A stretch of DNA of 64,000 bases from Pseudonocardia ammonioxydans. GTDB lineage: Bacteria > Actinomycetota > Actinomycetes > Mycobacteriales > Pseudonocardiaceae. How positions within the stretch are numbered: position 1 is the first letter of the stretch; the number at the start of each line of letters is the position of its first letter. The notes below the pieces were generated by a model. The model was not told the origin of the DNA, did not search any database, and was given only the letters and a program-made list of their open reading frames with translations. This document shows, piece after piece, positions 50,202 through 58,667 of this stretch. Both the position numbers and the translations under genes were made by a program. The DNA lies in NCBI RefSeq assembly GCF_900115005.1, contig NZ_FOUY01000003.1, positions 124,001 to 188,000 of the forward strand. Direction: 5' to 3'.

Positions 50202-52598
50202 GTGACCACCACCACGCCGCCGCGCTATGTCGGTACGAGCATGCTGCGCAAGGAGGACCCGGCCCTGCTGACCGGCCGGGGGACCTGGACCGACGGCATC
50301 GTCCCGCCGGGGACCCTGCACATGGCGTTCGTCCGGAGCCCGCTGCCGCACGCCCGGATCGTCTCGGTCGACACCACGGCCGCCCGGGAGCACCCGGGCG
50401 TGACCGCCGTGTTCACCGCCGAGGACGTCGACGACGAGTTCCTGGTCGGCATCCCGTGCGGCTGGCCGGTCACCGAGGACATCAAGATCCCGGACCACCG
50501 GCCGCTGGCGCGGGGCGAGGTCAACCACGTCGGCGACGGTGTCGCGGTCGTGCTGGCCACCGACGCCGCCGCCGCGCGGGACGCGGCCGACCTGGTCGAC
50601 GTGGAGTACTCCGAGCTGCCGGCCGTGGTCGACATGGCCGACTCGCTCGCCGAGGACGCCCCGCTGGTCCACGCCGAGCTGGGCACCAACCACTGCTACA
50701 CCTGGCCGCTGGCCACCGGTGACGTCGACGCCGCGTTCGCCGAGGCCGACGTCGTCGTGTCCGGGCAGTACCTGCAGCAGCGGGTGATCCCGTCCCCGAT
50801 GGAGCCGCGCGCCGTGGTCTGCGTGCCGGACCAGGTCGGCGGCGGGTTCACCGTCTACACCGCCACCCAGGTGCCGCACTTCGTGCGCGACCTGCTGGCC
50901 GCGGTCACCGGGATCTCCGACACCAAGATCCGTGTCGTCGCCCCGGACGTGGGCGGCGGCTTCGGCGCCAAGCTCAACGTCTACGCCGAGGAGTACCTCG
51001 CACTGGTCCTGGCGCGGAAGCTGAACAAGCCGGTCAAGTGGACCGAGACCCGCTCGGAGCACCACCAGGCCACCACGCACGGCCGGGGCCAGATCCAGGA
51101 CATCTCGGTCGCGGCCACCGCCGACGGCAAGATCCTCGGGATGAAGATCGAGCTGCTCGCCGACATGGGCGCCTACCTGCAGCTGCTCACCCCGGGCATC
51201 GCCGTGTTCGGGGCCTTCACCTTCTGCGGGCTCTACGACTTCGGCAGCTACTCGTTCACCTGCCGCGGGGTGTTCACCAACCTCACCCCGACCGACGCCT
51301 ACCGCGGCGCGGGCCGCTCCGAGGCCGCCTACGGCCACGAGCGGATCATGGACGACCTGGCTCGTGAGCTGGGTATGGACCCGGCCGAGGTGCGGCTGCG
51401 CAACCTGCACCCGAAGTTCGACGAGCCGCGCACGGTGCCCTCCGGCGTGCAGTACGACTCCGGCGACTACGAGACCTGCATGCGCCGGGCGATGGAGCTG
51501 GCCGACTACGACGCGCTGCGGGCCGAGCAGCGCCGGCGGCGCGAGGCCGGTGACGCGGTCCAGCTCGGCATCGGCTTCGGCAACTTCACCGAGTCCGGCG
51601 GCCTGTCGCCGTCGAAGGTCGCGGCCGGGGTGCGGCTGCAGTCCGGTGGCTGGGAGCAGGCGACCGTCCGGATGACGACCTCGGGCAAGGTCGAGGTCGT
51701 GACCGGCACCTCGCCGCACGGGCAGGGCCACGAGACGGCGTGGTCGCAGATCGTCGCCGACCGGCTCGGCGTGCACCCCGACGACGTCGAGGTGCTGCAC
51801 AGCGACACGCTGATCGCGCCGTTCGGCCGCGACACCTACGGCTCGCGCAGCCTGGCCGTCGGCGGCTCGGCCGTGCACCTGGCGGCGGGCAAGGTGCTGG
51901 ACAAGGCGCGCCGGATCGCCGCGCACCTGCTCGAGGCCGACGAGACCGACCTCGAGTTCGACTCCGGCACGTTCCGGGTGGCGGGGACCGCGTCGCCGTC
52001 GGTCACCATCCAGGAGGTCGCCGGGGCGGCCTCGCTGGCCGCGGACCTGCCCGAGGGCATGGAGCCGAACCTGACCGCCGACTCGGCGTTCGACCCGCCG
52101 AACTTCACCTGGCCGTTCGGCACCCACGTCTGCGTGACCGAGGTGGACACCGAGACCGGCTTCACCCGGATCCGCCGCTACGTCGCCGTGGACGACTGCG
52201 GCGTGGTCGTGAACCCGACGATCGTGGAGGGCCAGCTGCACGGCGGCATCGCCCAGGGCATCGGGCAGGCGCTCTACGAGCACGCCACGTTCGACGCCGA
52301 CGGCAACCCCACCGCGGGCAACCTCGCCGCCTACACCGTGCCCGCGGCGTCCGACCTGCCCAGCTTCGAGCTGGACCAGCTGGTGACGCCCTCGCCGACC
52401 AACCCGCTCGGGGTGAAGGGCATCGGCGAGTCCGGCTCGATCGGCTCGTCGCCGGCCGTGGTCAACGCGGTGATCGACGCCGTGGCGCACCTGGGTGTGA
52501 CCCATGTGGACATGCCCGCGACCCCGCAGGCCGTCTGGCGGGCCATCAGCGCCGCGAGGCGGGGAGACAACCGGCCCGCCGCGGAGCAGACTGCCTGA
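50202..52598 (+). CDS. Xanthine dehydrogenase/CoxL family molybdopterin-binding large subunit
   Basis: The 798-residue protein is a full large subunit of a molybdenum hydroxylase. It has YVGTSMLRKEDPALLTGRG at the start, the molybdopterin loop VGGGFGAK at about residue 250, AYRGAGRSEAAY at about 366 (the form II type, not the carbon monoxide dehydrogenase AYRCSFR), GQGHETAWSQIVADRLG, and the catalytic Glu in GIGESGSIGS at about 741. Such enzymes hydroxylate N-heterocycles or aldehydes. The medium FAD and small [2Fe-2S] subunits are not encoded next to it. It is the first gene of the six-gene operon. Confidence 0.9.
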   Translation: MTTTTPPRYVGTSMLRKEDPALLTGRGTWTDGIVPPGTLHMAFVRSPLPHARIVSVDTTAAREHPGVTAVFTAEDVDDEFLVGIPCGWPVTEDIKIPDHRPLARGEVNHVGDGVAVVLATDAAAARDAADLVDVEYSELPAVVDMADSLAEDAPLVHAELGTNHCYTWPLATGDVDAAFAEADVVVSGQYLQQRVIPSPMEPRAVVCVPDQVGGGFTVYTATQVPHFVRDLLAAVTGISDTKIRVVAPDVGGGFGAKLNVYAEEYLALVLARKLNKPVKWTETRSEHHQATTHGRGQIQDISVAATADGKILGMKIELLADMGAYLQLLTPGIAVFGAFTFCGLYDFGSYSFTCRGVFTNLTPTDAYRGAGRSEAAYGHERIMDDLARELGMDPAEVRLRNLHPKFDEPRTVPSGVQYDSGDYETCMRRAMELADYDALRAEQRRRREAGDAVQLGIGFGNFTESGGLSPSKVAAGVRLQSGGWEQATVRMTTSGKVEVVTGTSPHGQGHETAWSQIVADRLGVHPDDVEVLHSDTLIAPFGRDTYGSRSLAVGGSAVHLAAGKVLDKARRIAAHLLEADETDLEFDSGTFRVAGTASPSVTIQEVAGAASLAADLPEGMEPNLTADSAFDPPNFTWPFGTHVCVTEVDTETGFTRIRRYVAVDDCGVVVNPTIVEGQLHGGIAQGIGQALYEHATFDADGNPTAGNLAAYTVPAASDLPSFELDQLVTPSPTNPLGVKGIGESGSIGSSPAVVNAVIDAVAHLGVTHVDMPATPQAVWRAISAARRGDNRPAAEQTA

Positions 52599-52624
52599 CA
52601 CGCCCGAGGAGAGGAGACATTCCC

Positions 52625-53350
52625 ATGGTGGCCATCAACTGCGACATGGGCGAGTCGTTCTCGATCTACCACTGCGGGGACGACGAGGGGCTGATGCCGT
52701 TCGTGACCGTCGCCAACGTGGCGTGCGGCTTCCACGCGTCCGACCCGCGGGTGATGACCCGCACCGTGAAGCTCGCCAAGCGGCACGGGGTGAAGGTCGG
52801 GGCGCACCCGTCGCTGCCGGACCGCGAGGGGTTCGGCCGGCGCGAGATGAAGATGGACCGCGAGGAGCTGACCGCGGCGGTGGTGTACCAGATCGGCGCA
52901 CTGTCGGGGTTCCTGCGCTCGGAGGGCATGGAGCTGCACCACGTCAAGGTGCACGGCTCGCTCTACGGCATGTCCGCGCGCGACCCGGAGGTCGCCGAGG
53001 CGATCGCGGACGCGGCCGACGTGTTCGGCGCGCCGCTGATGGGGCTGACCGGCAGCGTCCACGAGCAGGTGTGGGGCGGCCGGGAGGCGGGCTTCATCGC
53101 CGAGTACTACGCCGATCTCGACTACCGCGACGACGGATCGCTGATCATCACCCGCGAGCACCAGGCGTTCGACCCGGCCCGCTCGGCCGAGCGGGCGCTG
53201 CGCGCGGTCACCGAGGGCAAGGCGACCTCGGAGAGCGGCAAGGAGATCCCGGTGCGCGCGGACTCGGTCTGCGTGCACTCCGACACCCCGAACGCCGTCG
53301 AGCTGGCCCGCGCGGTCAACCAGGCCCTGCAGCCCCACCTCGACAGGTAA
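52625..53350 (+). CDS. LamB/YcsF (PxpA-like) family protein
   Basis: The 241-residue protein begins MVAINCDMGESFSIYHCGDDE and has NVACGFHASDP, VGAHPSLPDREGFGRREM and VKVHGSLYG. These are the LamB/YcsF motifs, shared with PxpA, the 5-oxoprolinase subunit that works with PxpB and PxpC. Several positions differ from the usual form (HASDP for HAGDP, KVHGSLYG for KPHGALYN), which may mean a different substrate. ATG 52625 follows GAGGAGAGGAG. Confidence 0.85.
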   Translation: MVAINCDMGESFSIYHCGDDEGLMPFVTVANVACGFHASDPRVMTRTVKLAKRHGVKVGAHPSLPDREGFGRREMKMDREELTAAVVYQIGALSGFLRSEGMELHHVKVHGSLYGMSARDPEVAEAIADAADVFGAPLMGLTGSVHEQVWGGREAGFIAEYYADLDYRDDGSLIITREHQAFDPARSAERALRAVTEGKATSESGKEIPVRADSVCVHSDTPNAVELARAVNQALQPHLDR

Positions 53351-53377
53351 GACCCAGCACAGCACGAAGGAGTCCAG

Positions 53378-53623
53378 GTGCCCCGACACGAGGTCGTCTC
53401 CCCGATCCCCGGCGTGTTCTACCGCCGGCCCGACCCCGACAGCCCCCCGTTCGCCGAGGACGGTGCCTCGGTCACCGACGACTCGCCGGTCGGCCTGGTG
53501 GAGGTCATGAAGTCGTTCCACCAGATCCCGGCCGGCGCGTCCGGCACGGTGGTCGAGTTCCTCGTGGGCGACGAGGACGAGGTCGACGCCGGGCAGCCGG
53601 TGGCCGTGGTGGAGACGGCATGA
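53378..53623 (+). CDS. Biotin carboxyl carrier (biotinyl) domain protein
   Basis: The 81-residue protein is a lone biotinyl domain: VSPIPGVFYRRPDPDSPPF, then VGLVEVMKSFHQIPAG, whose lysine at about residue 46 is the biotin site, and VVEFLVGDEDEVDAGQPVAVVE. The motif is EVMKSF instead of EAMKM, as in carriers next to KipI/KipA genes. GTG 53378 follows AAGGAG. Confidence 0.88.
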   Translation: MPRHEVVSPIPGVFYRRPDPDSPPFAEDGASVTDDSPVGLVEVMKSFHQIPAGASGTVVEFLVGDEDEVDAGQPVAVVETA

Positions 53624-53633
53624 GGGGAGCACC

Positions 53634-54989
53634 GTGAGACGGCTGCTCGTCGCCAACCGCGGGGAGATCGCCGTCCGGATCATCCGGGCCGCCCGCGACC
53701 TGGGGATCTCGACGGTCGCCGTGGCGTCGAAGGCCGACGCCGACGCGCTGCACACCCGCCTCGCCGACACGAGCGTGGAGATCGGGCCGTCGCCGGCGTC
53801 GAAGTCCTACCTGGTGGCGGACGCGCTCCTCGCCGCGGCGAAGGAGACCGGCGCGGACGCGATCCACCCCGGATACGGGTTCCTCTCCGAGCGGGCGGCG
53901 TTCGCCGACGCCGTCGCCGGGGCCGGGCTGACCTTCGTCGGGCCCGCCGGGTCGGTGATCGAACGGATGGGGGACAAGGTCGCCGCCCGCGAGGTCGCGC
54001 GCGCGGCCGGGGTCCCGACGGTGCCCGGCACACCCGGCGGCGTGTCCGGCGTCGACGCCGCGGTCGAGGCCGCCCGCGAGACCGGCTACCCGGTGATGCT
54101 CAAGGCCGCGGCCGGCGGCGGCGGGCGCGGCATCCGGGTGGTGCACGACGAGGACGGGCTGCGCTCGGCGTTCGGGCAGGCCTCCACCGAGGCGCAGAAG
54201 GCGTTCGGCGACGGGACGATGTACCTGGAGCGGTTCGTCGAGCGGGCCCGGCACGTCGAGGTGCAGGTCCTCGGCGACGGCACGGACGCGGTCCACCTGT
54301 TCGAGCGGGAGTGCTCGCTGCAGCGCCGCCGGCAGAAGGTCGTCGAGGAGGCGGTCTCGCCGGGCATCTCGCAGCAGGTCCGCGACGCGATGACGACGGC
54401 CGCGGTGCAGCTGTGCCGCGAGGTCGGCTACACCTCCGCCGGCACCGTCGAGTTCCTCGTGGACGACGATTCCGGCGCGTTCTTCTTCATCGAGATGAAC
54501 ACCCGGATCCAGGTCGAGCACCCGACGACCGAGCTGGTCACCGGCATCGACCTGGTCGCCGAGCAGCTGCGGATCGCGGCGGGCTCACGGCTGCGGTTCA
54601 CCCAGGAGCAGATCGAGCGCCGCGGCCACGCCATCGAGTACCGGGTCTGCGCCGAGGACCCGGCGCGCGACTTCCTGCCGCAGCCCGGCCCGGTCGGGCG
54701 GGTCACGCTGCCGTCCGGGCCGTGGGTCCGCTGCGACACCTGGCTGGAGCCCGACGGCACCGTGCCGCCGTACTACGACTCGCTGATGGCCAAGGTGGTC
54801 GTCTGGGGTGCCGACCGCGAGGAGGCCCTCGCGCGGTCCCGCCGCGCGCTCGACGAGTTCTCGGTGTCCGGCATCGCGACCACGGCCGGGCTGCTGCGCG
54901 AGCTCACCGACGAGCCGTGGGTCGCGTCGGCGGACTTCCACACCTCCACGCTGGAACAGTGGCTCACCTCCCGGAAGGAGACCTCATGA
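53634..54989 (+). CDS. Biotin carboxylase subunit
   Basis: The 451-residue ATP-grasp enzyme starts RRLLVANRGEIAVRIIRAARDLG and has KAAAGGGGRGIRVVHDE (ATP loop) and EMNTRIQVEHPTTELVTGIDLV (bicarbonate and biotin site). It carboxylates the biotin on the carrier encoded just upstream. Length is that of a stand-alone AccC. The last bases overlap the KipI-like gene (ATGA). Confidence 0.93.
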   Translation: MRRLLVANRGEIAVRIIRAARDLGISTVAVASKADADALHTRLADTSVEIGPSPASKSYLVADALLAAAKETGADAIHPGYGFLSERAAFADAVAGAGLTFVGPAGSVIERMGDKVAAREVARAAGVPTVPGTPGGVSGVDAAVEAARETGYPVMLKAAAGGGGRGIRVVHDEDGLRSAFGQASTEAQKAFGDGTMYLERFVERARHVEVQVLGDGTDAVHLFERECSLQRRRQKVVEEAVSPGISQQVRDAMTTAAVQLCREVGYTSAGTVEFLVDDDSGAFFFIEMNTRIQVEHPTTELVTGIDLVAEQLRIAAGSRLRFTQEQIERRGHAIEYRVCAEDPARDFLPQPGPVGRVTLPSGPWVRCDTWLEPDGTVPPYYDSLMAKVVVWGADREEALARSRRALDEFSVSGIATTAGLLRELTDEPWVASADFHTSTLEQWLTSRKETS

Positions 54990-55858
54990 GCGCCCGCTAC
55001 AGCTGGGGCGGCGACGAGTTCATCTTCGTCGAACTGGCCGAGGAGATGAGCCTGCAGGCCAACTTCAAGGCCGTCGCCATCACCAACCTGCTCCGCGAGG
55101 AGCGGCCGGACGGCATCCTCGAGATCTGCTCGGCGAACGCGTCCTACCAGGTCCGCTACGACCCCGACGTGCTCGAGCCGCACGCGTTCCTCGAGCACCT
55201 CAAATCGCTCGAGGACCGGGTCGGCGACGCGCTGGGCGTCACGCTGGACTGCCGGGTCGTCGAGATCCCGGTGCTCTACCAGGACCCGTGGACCACCGAG
55301 ACCCTGATGCGCTTCCGGGACCGTCACCAGGATCCCGAGGCCACCGACATCGAGTACGCTGCCCGGATCAACGGCTACTCCTCGGTCGAGGAGTTCATCG
55401 CCGCGCACTCCGGCTCGCCCTGGTTCACCTCGATGGTCGGGTTCGTCGCCGGGCTGCCGTTCAAGTACCAGATGGTGCCCCGGGAGCGGCAGATCGTGGT
55501 GCCGAAGTACCTGCGCCCGCGCACCGACACCCCCAAGCAGACCGTCGGCTACGGCGGCTGCTTCTCCTGCATCTACTCGGTCCGGGGCGCCGGCGGCTAC
55601 CAGATGTTCGGCATCACCCCGGCCCCGATCTACGACCCGCGCCAGACCAAACCGGACTTCACCGAGCACAAGGTGTTCATGCGGCCCGGCGACATGGTCA
55701 AGTTCCGGCCGATCGACCGCGACGAGTACGACGAGTCGCAGGCGAAGGCGGAGGCGGGCGAGTACCGGATCACCGCCCGGGACGTCTCGTTCGACCTGCA
55801 GCCGTTCCTGGACGACCCGGACGGCTACAACAAGCGCCTGCTGGGGGAGTTGGCATGA
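54986..55858 (+). CDS. KipI/PxpB-type carboxyltransferase-domain protein (AHS1-like)
   Basis: The 290-residue protein has YSWGGDEFIFVELAEEMSLQANF at the start and the AHS1 core FVAGLPFKYQMVPRERQIVVP with QTVGYGGCFSCIYSVRGAGGYQMFGITP. AHS1 is the domain of KipI/PxpB and of urea carboxylase. It is about 60 residues longer than a usual KipI, mainly in the middle and at the C-terminus. It should pair with the KipA-like product encoded next. Confidence 0.86.
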   Translation: MSARYSWGGDEFIFVELAEEMSLQANFKAVAITNLLREERPDGILEICSANASYQVRYDPDVLEPHAFLEHLKSLEDRVGDALGVTLDCRVVEIPVLYQDPWTTETLMRFRDRHQDPEATDIEYAARINGYSSVEEFIAAHSGSPWFTSMVGFVAGLPFKYQMVPRERQIVVPKYLRPRTDTPKQTVGYGGCFSCIYSVRGAGGYQMFGITPAPIYDPRQTKPDFTEHKVFMRPGDMVKFRPIDRDEYDESQAKAEAGEYRITARDVSFDLQPFLDDPDGYNKRLLGELA

Positions 55859-56841
55859 CCGCACCGGCGACAACCATCGAGGTCCGCAAGCCGGGCCTGT
55901 CCACGACGATCCAGGACGGCGGGCGCTCGGGCTACTACCACCTGGGCATCCCGCCCTCGGGGGCGCTGGACCAGTACTCGCTGGCCGCGGCGAACGCGCT
56001 GGTCGGAAACGGCGCCGACGACGCCGTGCTCGAGATCGTCTACATGGGACCGGAGCTGCGGTTCACCGGCCCGGCCGTGGTCGCGGTGACCGGTGCGGAG
56101 ATCGCACCGCGGGTGAACGGGGAGAGCCGGCCGCTGTGGGAGTCGTTCGCCGTCGCCGAGGGGGACGTGCTCGACTTCGACTACCTCAAGGCGGGCTCGC
56201 GGGCCTACCTGGCGGTCTCCGGCGGCTTCGACACCCGCGTCGACCTGGGCAGCCGCTCCACCTACGTGATCGGCTCGCTGGGCGGGGTGGACGGCAGGCC
56301 GATCGCCGAGGGCGACGTGCTGCCGGTCGGCACCGGCGCCGCCGGACGCGCCGGGCTGGTCGTGCCGGACGGCCTGCGCCCGGCGATGTCCAAGGACGTC
56401 GAGGTGCGGGTCGTGATGGGGCTCTACGACCACCGGCTCACCGACCGCGGCCGGGCCACGTTCCTGGACACGACCTGGACGCTCACCCCGGTCGCCGACC
56501 GGATGGGCTTCCGCTACGCCGGGGGAGAGCTGGAGACCGTCGACCGGGAGCCGCCGTTCGGGGCCGGGCAGGACCCGTCGAACATCGTGGACTCGCCGTA
56601 CCCGATCGGGTCGATCCAGGTGCCGGGCGGCGTCGAGCCGATCGTGCTGCACCGCGACGCGGTGTCCGGCGGCGGCTACATGATGGTCGCGACCGTGCTG
56701 TCCGGGGACCTCGACATCGTCGCCCAGTCCGCGCCGCGCACGAGGACGCGGTTCGTCGAGGTGGACCTGGAGACGGCGTTGCAGCTGCGGGCCGAGCGGA
56801 AGGACCGGATCGCCCGGATGTACGCCGCGCTCTCGGACTGA
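55855..56841 (+). CDS. KipA/PxpC-type biotin-dependent carboxyltransferase protein (AHS2-like)
   Basis: The 328-residue protein shows VRKPGLSTTIQDGGRSGYYHLGIPPSGALDQYSLAAANALVGN in overlapping segments, then AVSGGFDTRVDLGSRSTYVIGSLGG and YPIGSIQVPGG. This is the AHS2 domain of KipA/PxpC and urea carboxylase. With the KipI-like protein it would form the carboxyltransferase or ring-opening unit. It is the last gene of the operon, overlapping its neighbour by four bases. Confidence 0.88.
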   Translation: MTAPATTIEVRKPGLSTTIQDGGRSGYYHLGIPPSGALDQYSLAAANALVGNGADDAVLEIVYMGPELRFTGPAVVAVTGAEIAPRVNGESRPLWESFAVAEGDVLDFDYLKAGSRAYLAVSGGFDTRVDLGSRSTYVIGSLGGVDGRPIAEGDVLPVGTGAAGRAGLVVPDGLRPAMSKDVEVRVVMGLYDHRLTDRGRATFLDTTWTLTPVADRMGFRYAGGELETVDREPPFGAGQDPSNIVDSPYPIGSIQVPGGVEPIVLHRDAVSGGGYMMVATVLSGDLDIVAQSAPRTRTRFVEVDLETALQLRAERKDRIARMYAALSD

Positions 56842-56949
56842 GGCCGGCGCCGTCCCGCTGCAGGACGCCCACCCGTCCGGGGTAGCCGAACTCGTCCATC
56901 TGGTCCACACTCGACGCCCGGTGACACGGACGTTCCGGCGGGGGAGGCG

Positions 56950-57918
56950 GTGCGGGCGATGACGGGCAGGCACCGGAGGACGGCCCGGGCGGGCCTGGTG
57001 CGGAAGGTTCTCGCGGTCGCCGTGCCGTCGATCGGGGTGGTCGCGCTGGCGGCCGCGGTCGCGATCGGCAGTGGGCTCGGGAACTGGCCGGGGTCGGACC
57101 GGGCGGCCGGGCCGGTCGATCCGGACCCGGCCGGGCCGGGCCCGGGTGGGCCGGCGTCCTCGCCGGGGACGGCCGGGTCTGCCCCGGGCGACTCCGTTCC
57201 GGACGGAGCTGTTCCGGGCGACGGTGCTCCGGACGGCCTTGCTCCGGATGCCCGTGCTCCGGGTGGCGTTGTTCCGGAATCCGGTGATGCCGGCCGGGAT
57301 GCCGGTGACGCGGTCCGGGCCGCCGATGCGGCGGGCCGGCACTCCGGGGACGCGTGCCGTGCCGCGGTCGATGCGACCGGCGCGGCAGCCCTGGCCCTGC
57401 GCGGCGGGTCCCCGGCCGGGGCGTCCTCCCGCGGGGCCGGGTCGTCCGCTCAGGCGGCGGTTCCTCCGCGGCCGGGCGCGCGCCCCTCGGACGCGGGATC
57501 GGTCACCGGGGACCCGGGATCCCCGGACTCCCGTTCGGCAGGGTCGCCGGGTGCCGGGGGGACCGGACCCCGGGACACGACCGCGCCGGGAGCGGCCGAG
57601 CCGCGCGAGCCGGTGCAGCGTTCCGCCCCGCGGATCCGACCGAAGCCGTCCGTCCCGCCCCAGCCGTCCGTGCCGCAGGAGCCGTCGGTCTCGCGGCAAC
57701 GTCCGGCACCGTCGATCCCCGCCGAGCCGTCCGACCGTTCTGCGCCGTCCGACCGTTCCGGGCCCGGCTCCGGTGACGAGGTGCGGGACACCCGGTCCGA
57801 CCGGGACACCGGCTCCGGCTCCGGTGATGCGTTGTTGCGGCTGCGGTTGAAGCTGCTGGAGGACCAGGAGGTCGACGTCCGCGTCCCCGGACCGGCCCTG
57901 TCGCTGCTGGACGACTGA
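56950..57918 (+). CDS. Exported low-complexity protein 1 (M-x-G-R-H-R family)
   Basis: The 322-residue protein begins near MTGRHRRTARAGLVRK and then a membrane helix (VLAVAVPSIGVVALAAAVAI). The rest is a Pro/Gly/Ala/Asp/Ser-rich low-complexity chain with a short Pro-Ser repeat (PSVPPQPSVPQEPSV). It is probably anchored or secreted. GTG 56950 or ATG 56959 can start it. It has no known domain; the start resembles the two exported proteins downstream. Confidence 0.6.
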   Translation: MRAMTGRHRRTARAGLVRKVLAVAVPSIGVVALAAAVAIGSGLGNWPGSDRAAGPVDPDPAGPGPGGPASSPGTAGSAPGDSVPDGAVPGDGAPDGLAPDARAPGGVVPESGDAGRDAGDAVRAADAAGRHSGDACRAAVDATGAAALALRGGSPAGASSRGAGSSAQAAVPPRPGARPSDAGSVTGDPGSPDSRSAGSPGAGGTGPRDTTAPGAAEPREPVQRSAPRIRPKPSVPPQPSVPQEPSVSRQRPAPSIPAEPSDRSAPSDRSGPGSGDEVRDTRSDRDTGSGSGDALLRLRLKLLEDQEVDVRVPGPALSLLDD

Positions 57919-57996
57919 CCCGCGTTCCGCGGAACGCCACCCCTGAATGGCTCGGCCCGTGGGCCGTGGCCACCTGCCCGCGCTGTTGTCCTTGAT

Positions 57997-58035
57997 GTCA
58001 ATGGTTCATTGACGCCAGCAGATCGTCAACCAAAC
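57997..58035. repeat. TCAATG palindrome element, copy 2
   Basis: TCAATG-GTT-CATTGA, a perfect palindrome, followed by CGCCAGCAGATCGTCAACC. About 50 bases match copy 3 with few differences. Confidence 0.8.
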
Positions 58036-58194
58036 AGCGACAACCAACCCGGCCTCGATGCCGCAGCGCGCGCCGCTTCCGGTGGGAGGGTCGGGGCTCG
58101 GTGCTCGGGACCGGCCCGGTGCGCGTGGCCATCGGCGTCCGGGGGAGGGCGCGGGATGCGGTCCGGTGCCACGGGTCCGCCCGGCCCGCACGAC

Positions 58195-58333
58195 ATGCGC
58201 GCTTCCGCCCGTCCGAGGGCGAGAAGGTGCCACTCGACACCCGCGGCTGGTTCGACACGCACGCTGTCGCCCCTCGCAGGGCGAGAACGCGCGGCTCAGC
58301 GTGGATGACCGGCCGACATGCACGCTGTCGCCC
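58195..58333. repeat. Hairpin-repeat array, locus 2
   Basis: Left arms at 58217-58229 and 58279-58291, right arms at 58260-58272 and 58321-58333, period 62. The leading 50 bases match locus 1 (47248 onward) with only a few differences, so the two arrays share a recent origin. Confidence 0.85.
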
Positions 58334-58667
58334 GTGCCGGGCGTGGCCGGCACGGGCGTGCGGCCCGGCCGACCGGACGGCGAGGGTGGACTCCGCGCTC
58401 AGCCGGCTACCTCCACCCAGCGGGAGGACACCGAGGCGTGGACGGCGGTCAGCGCCCGTGGGTATCGGCTGGGATCGGTGCGACGCAGTACCGCACCGCT
58501 CGGGCAGGTCGTGGGCGGCCCGGTTGCCGGTGCGGCCGCTCACCGACGTCACCCGGTGAGGACGCCCGGCCCCGGTCCGCCCACCCGTTCGGCCCATGGT
58601 CGTTCCCGACGGGCCGGGTGACGATCATGGGCATGACTGCGCCGAACGGCCCAACGGGGTGTGGCTG

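Larger units (their letters stand above)
57919..58667. other. Non-coding repeat-rich region
   Basis: About 750 bases with the second TCAATG palindrome element (57997-58035), the second hairpin array (58195-58333) and an inverted repeat at 58592-58632 (GCCCATGGTCGT and ACGATCATGGGC). No gene is supported. Confidence 0.6.

Noticed and set aside
58592-58632. Inverted repeat before exported protein 2 as a terminator or operator
   Set aside because: Twelve-base arms with one mismatch and a 17-base loop, single copy, no partner regulator; noted in the region entry only.
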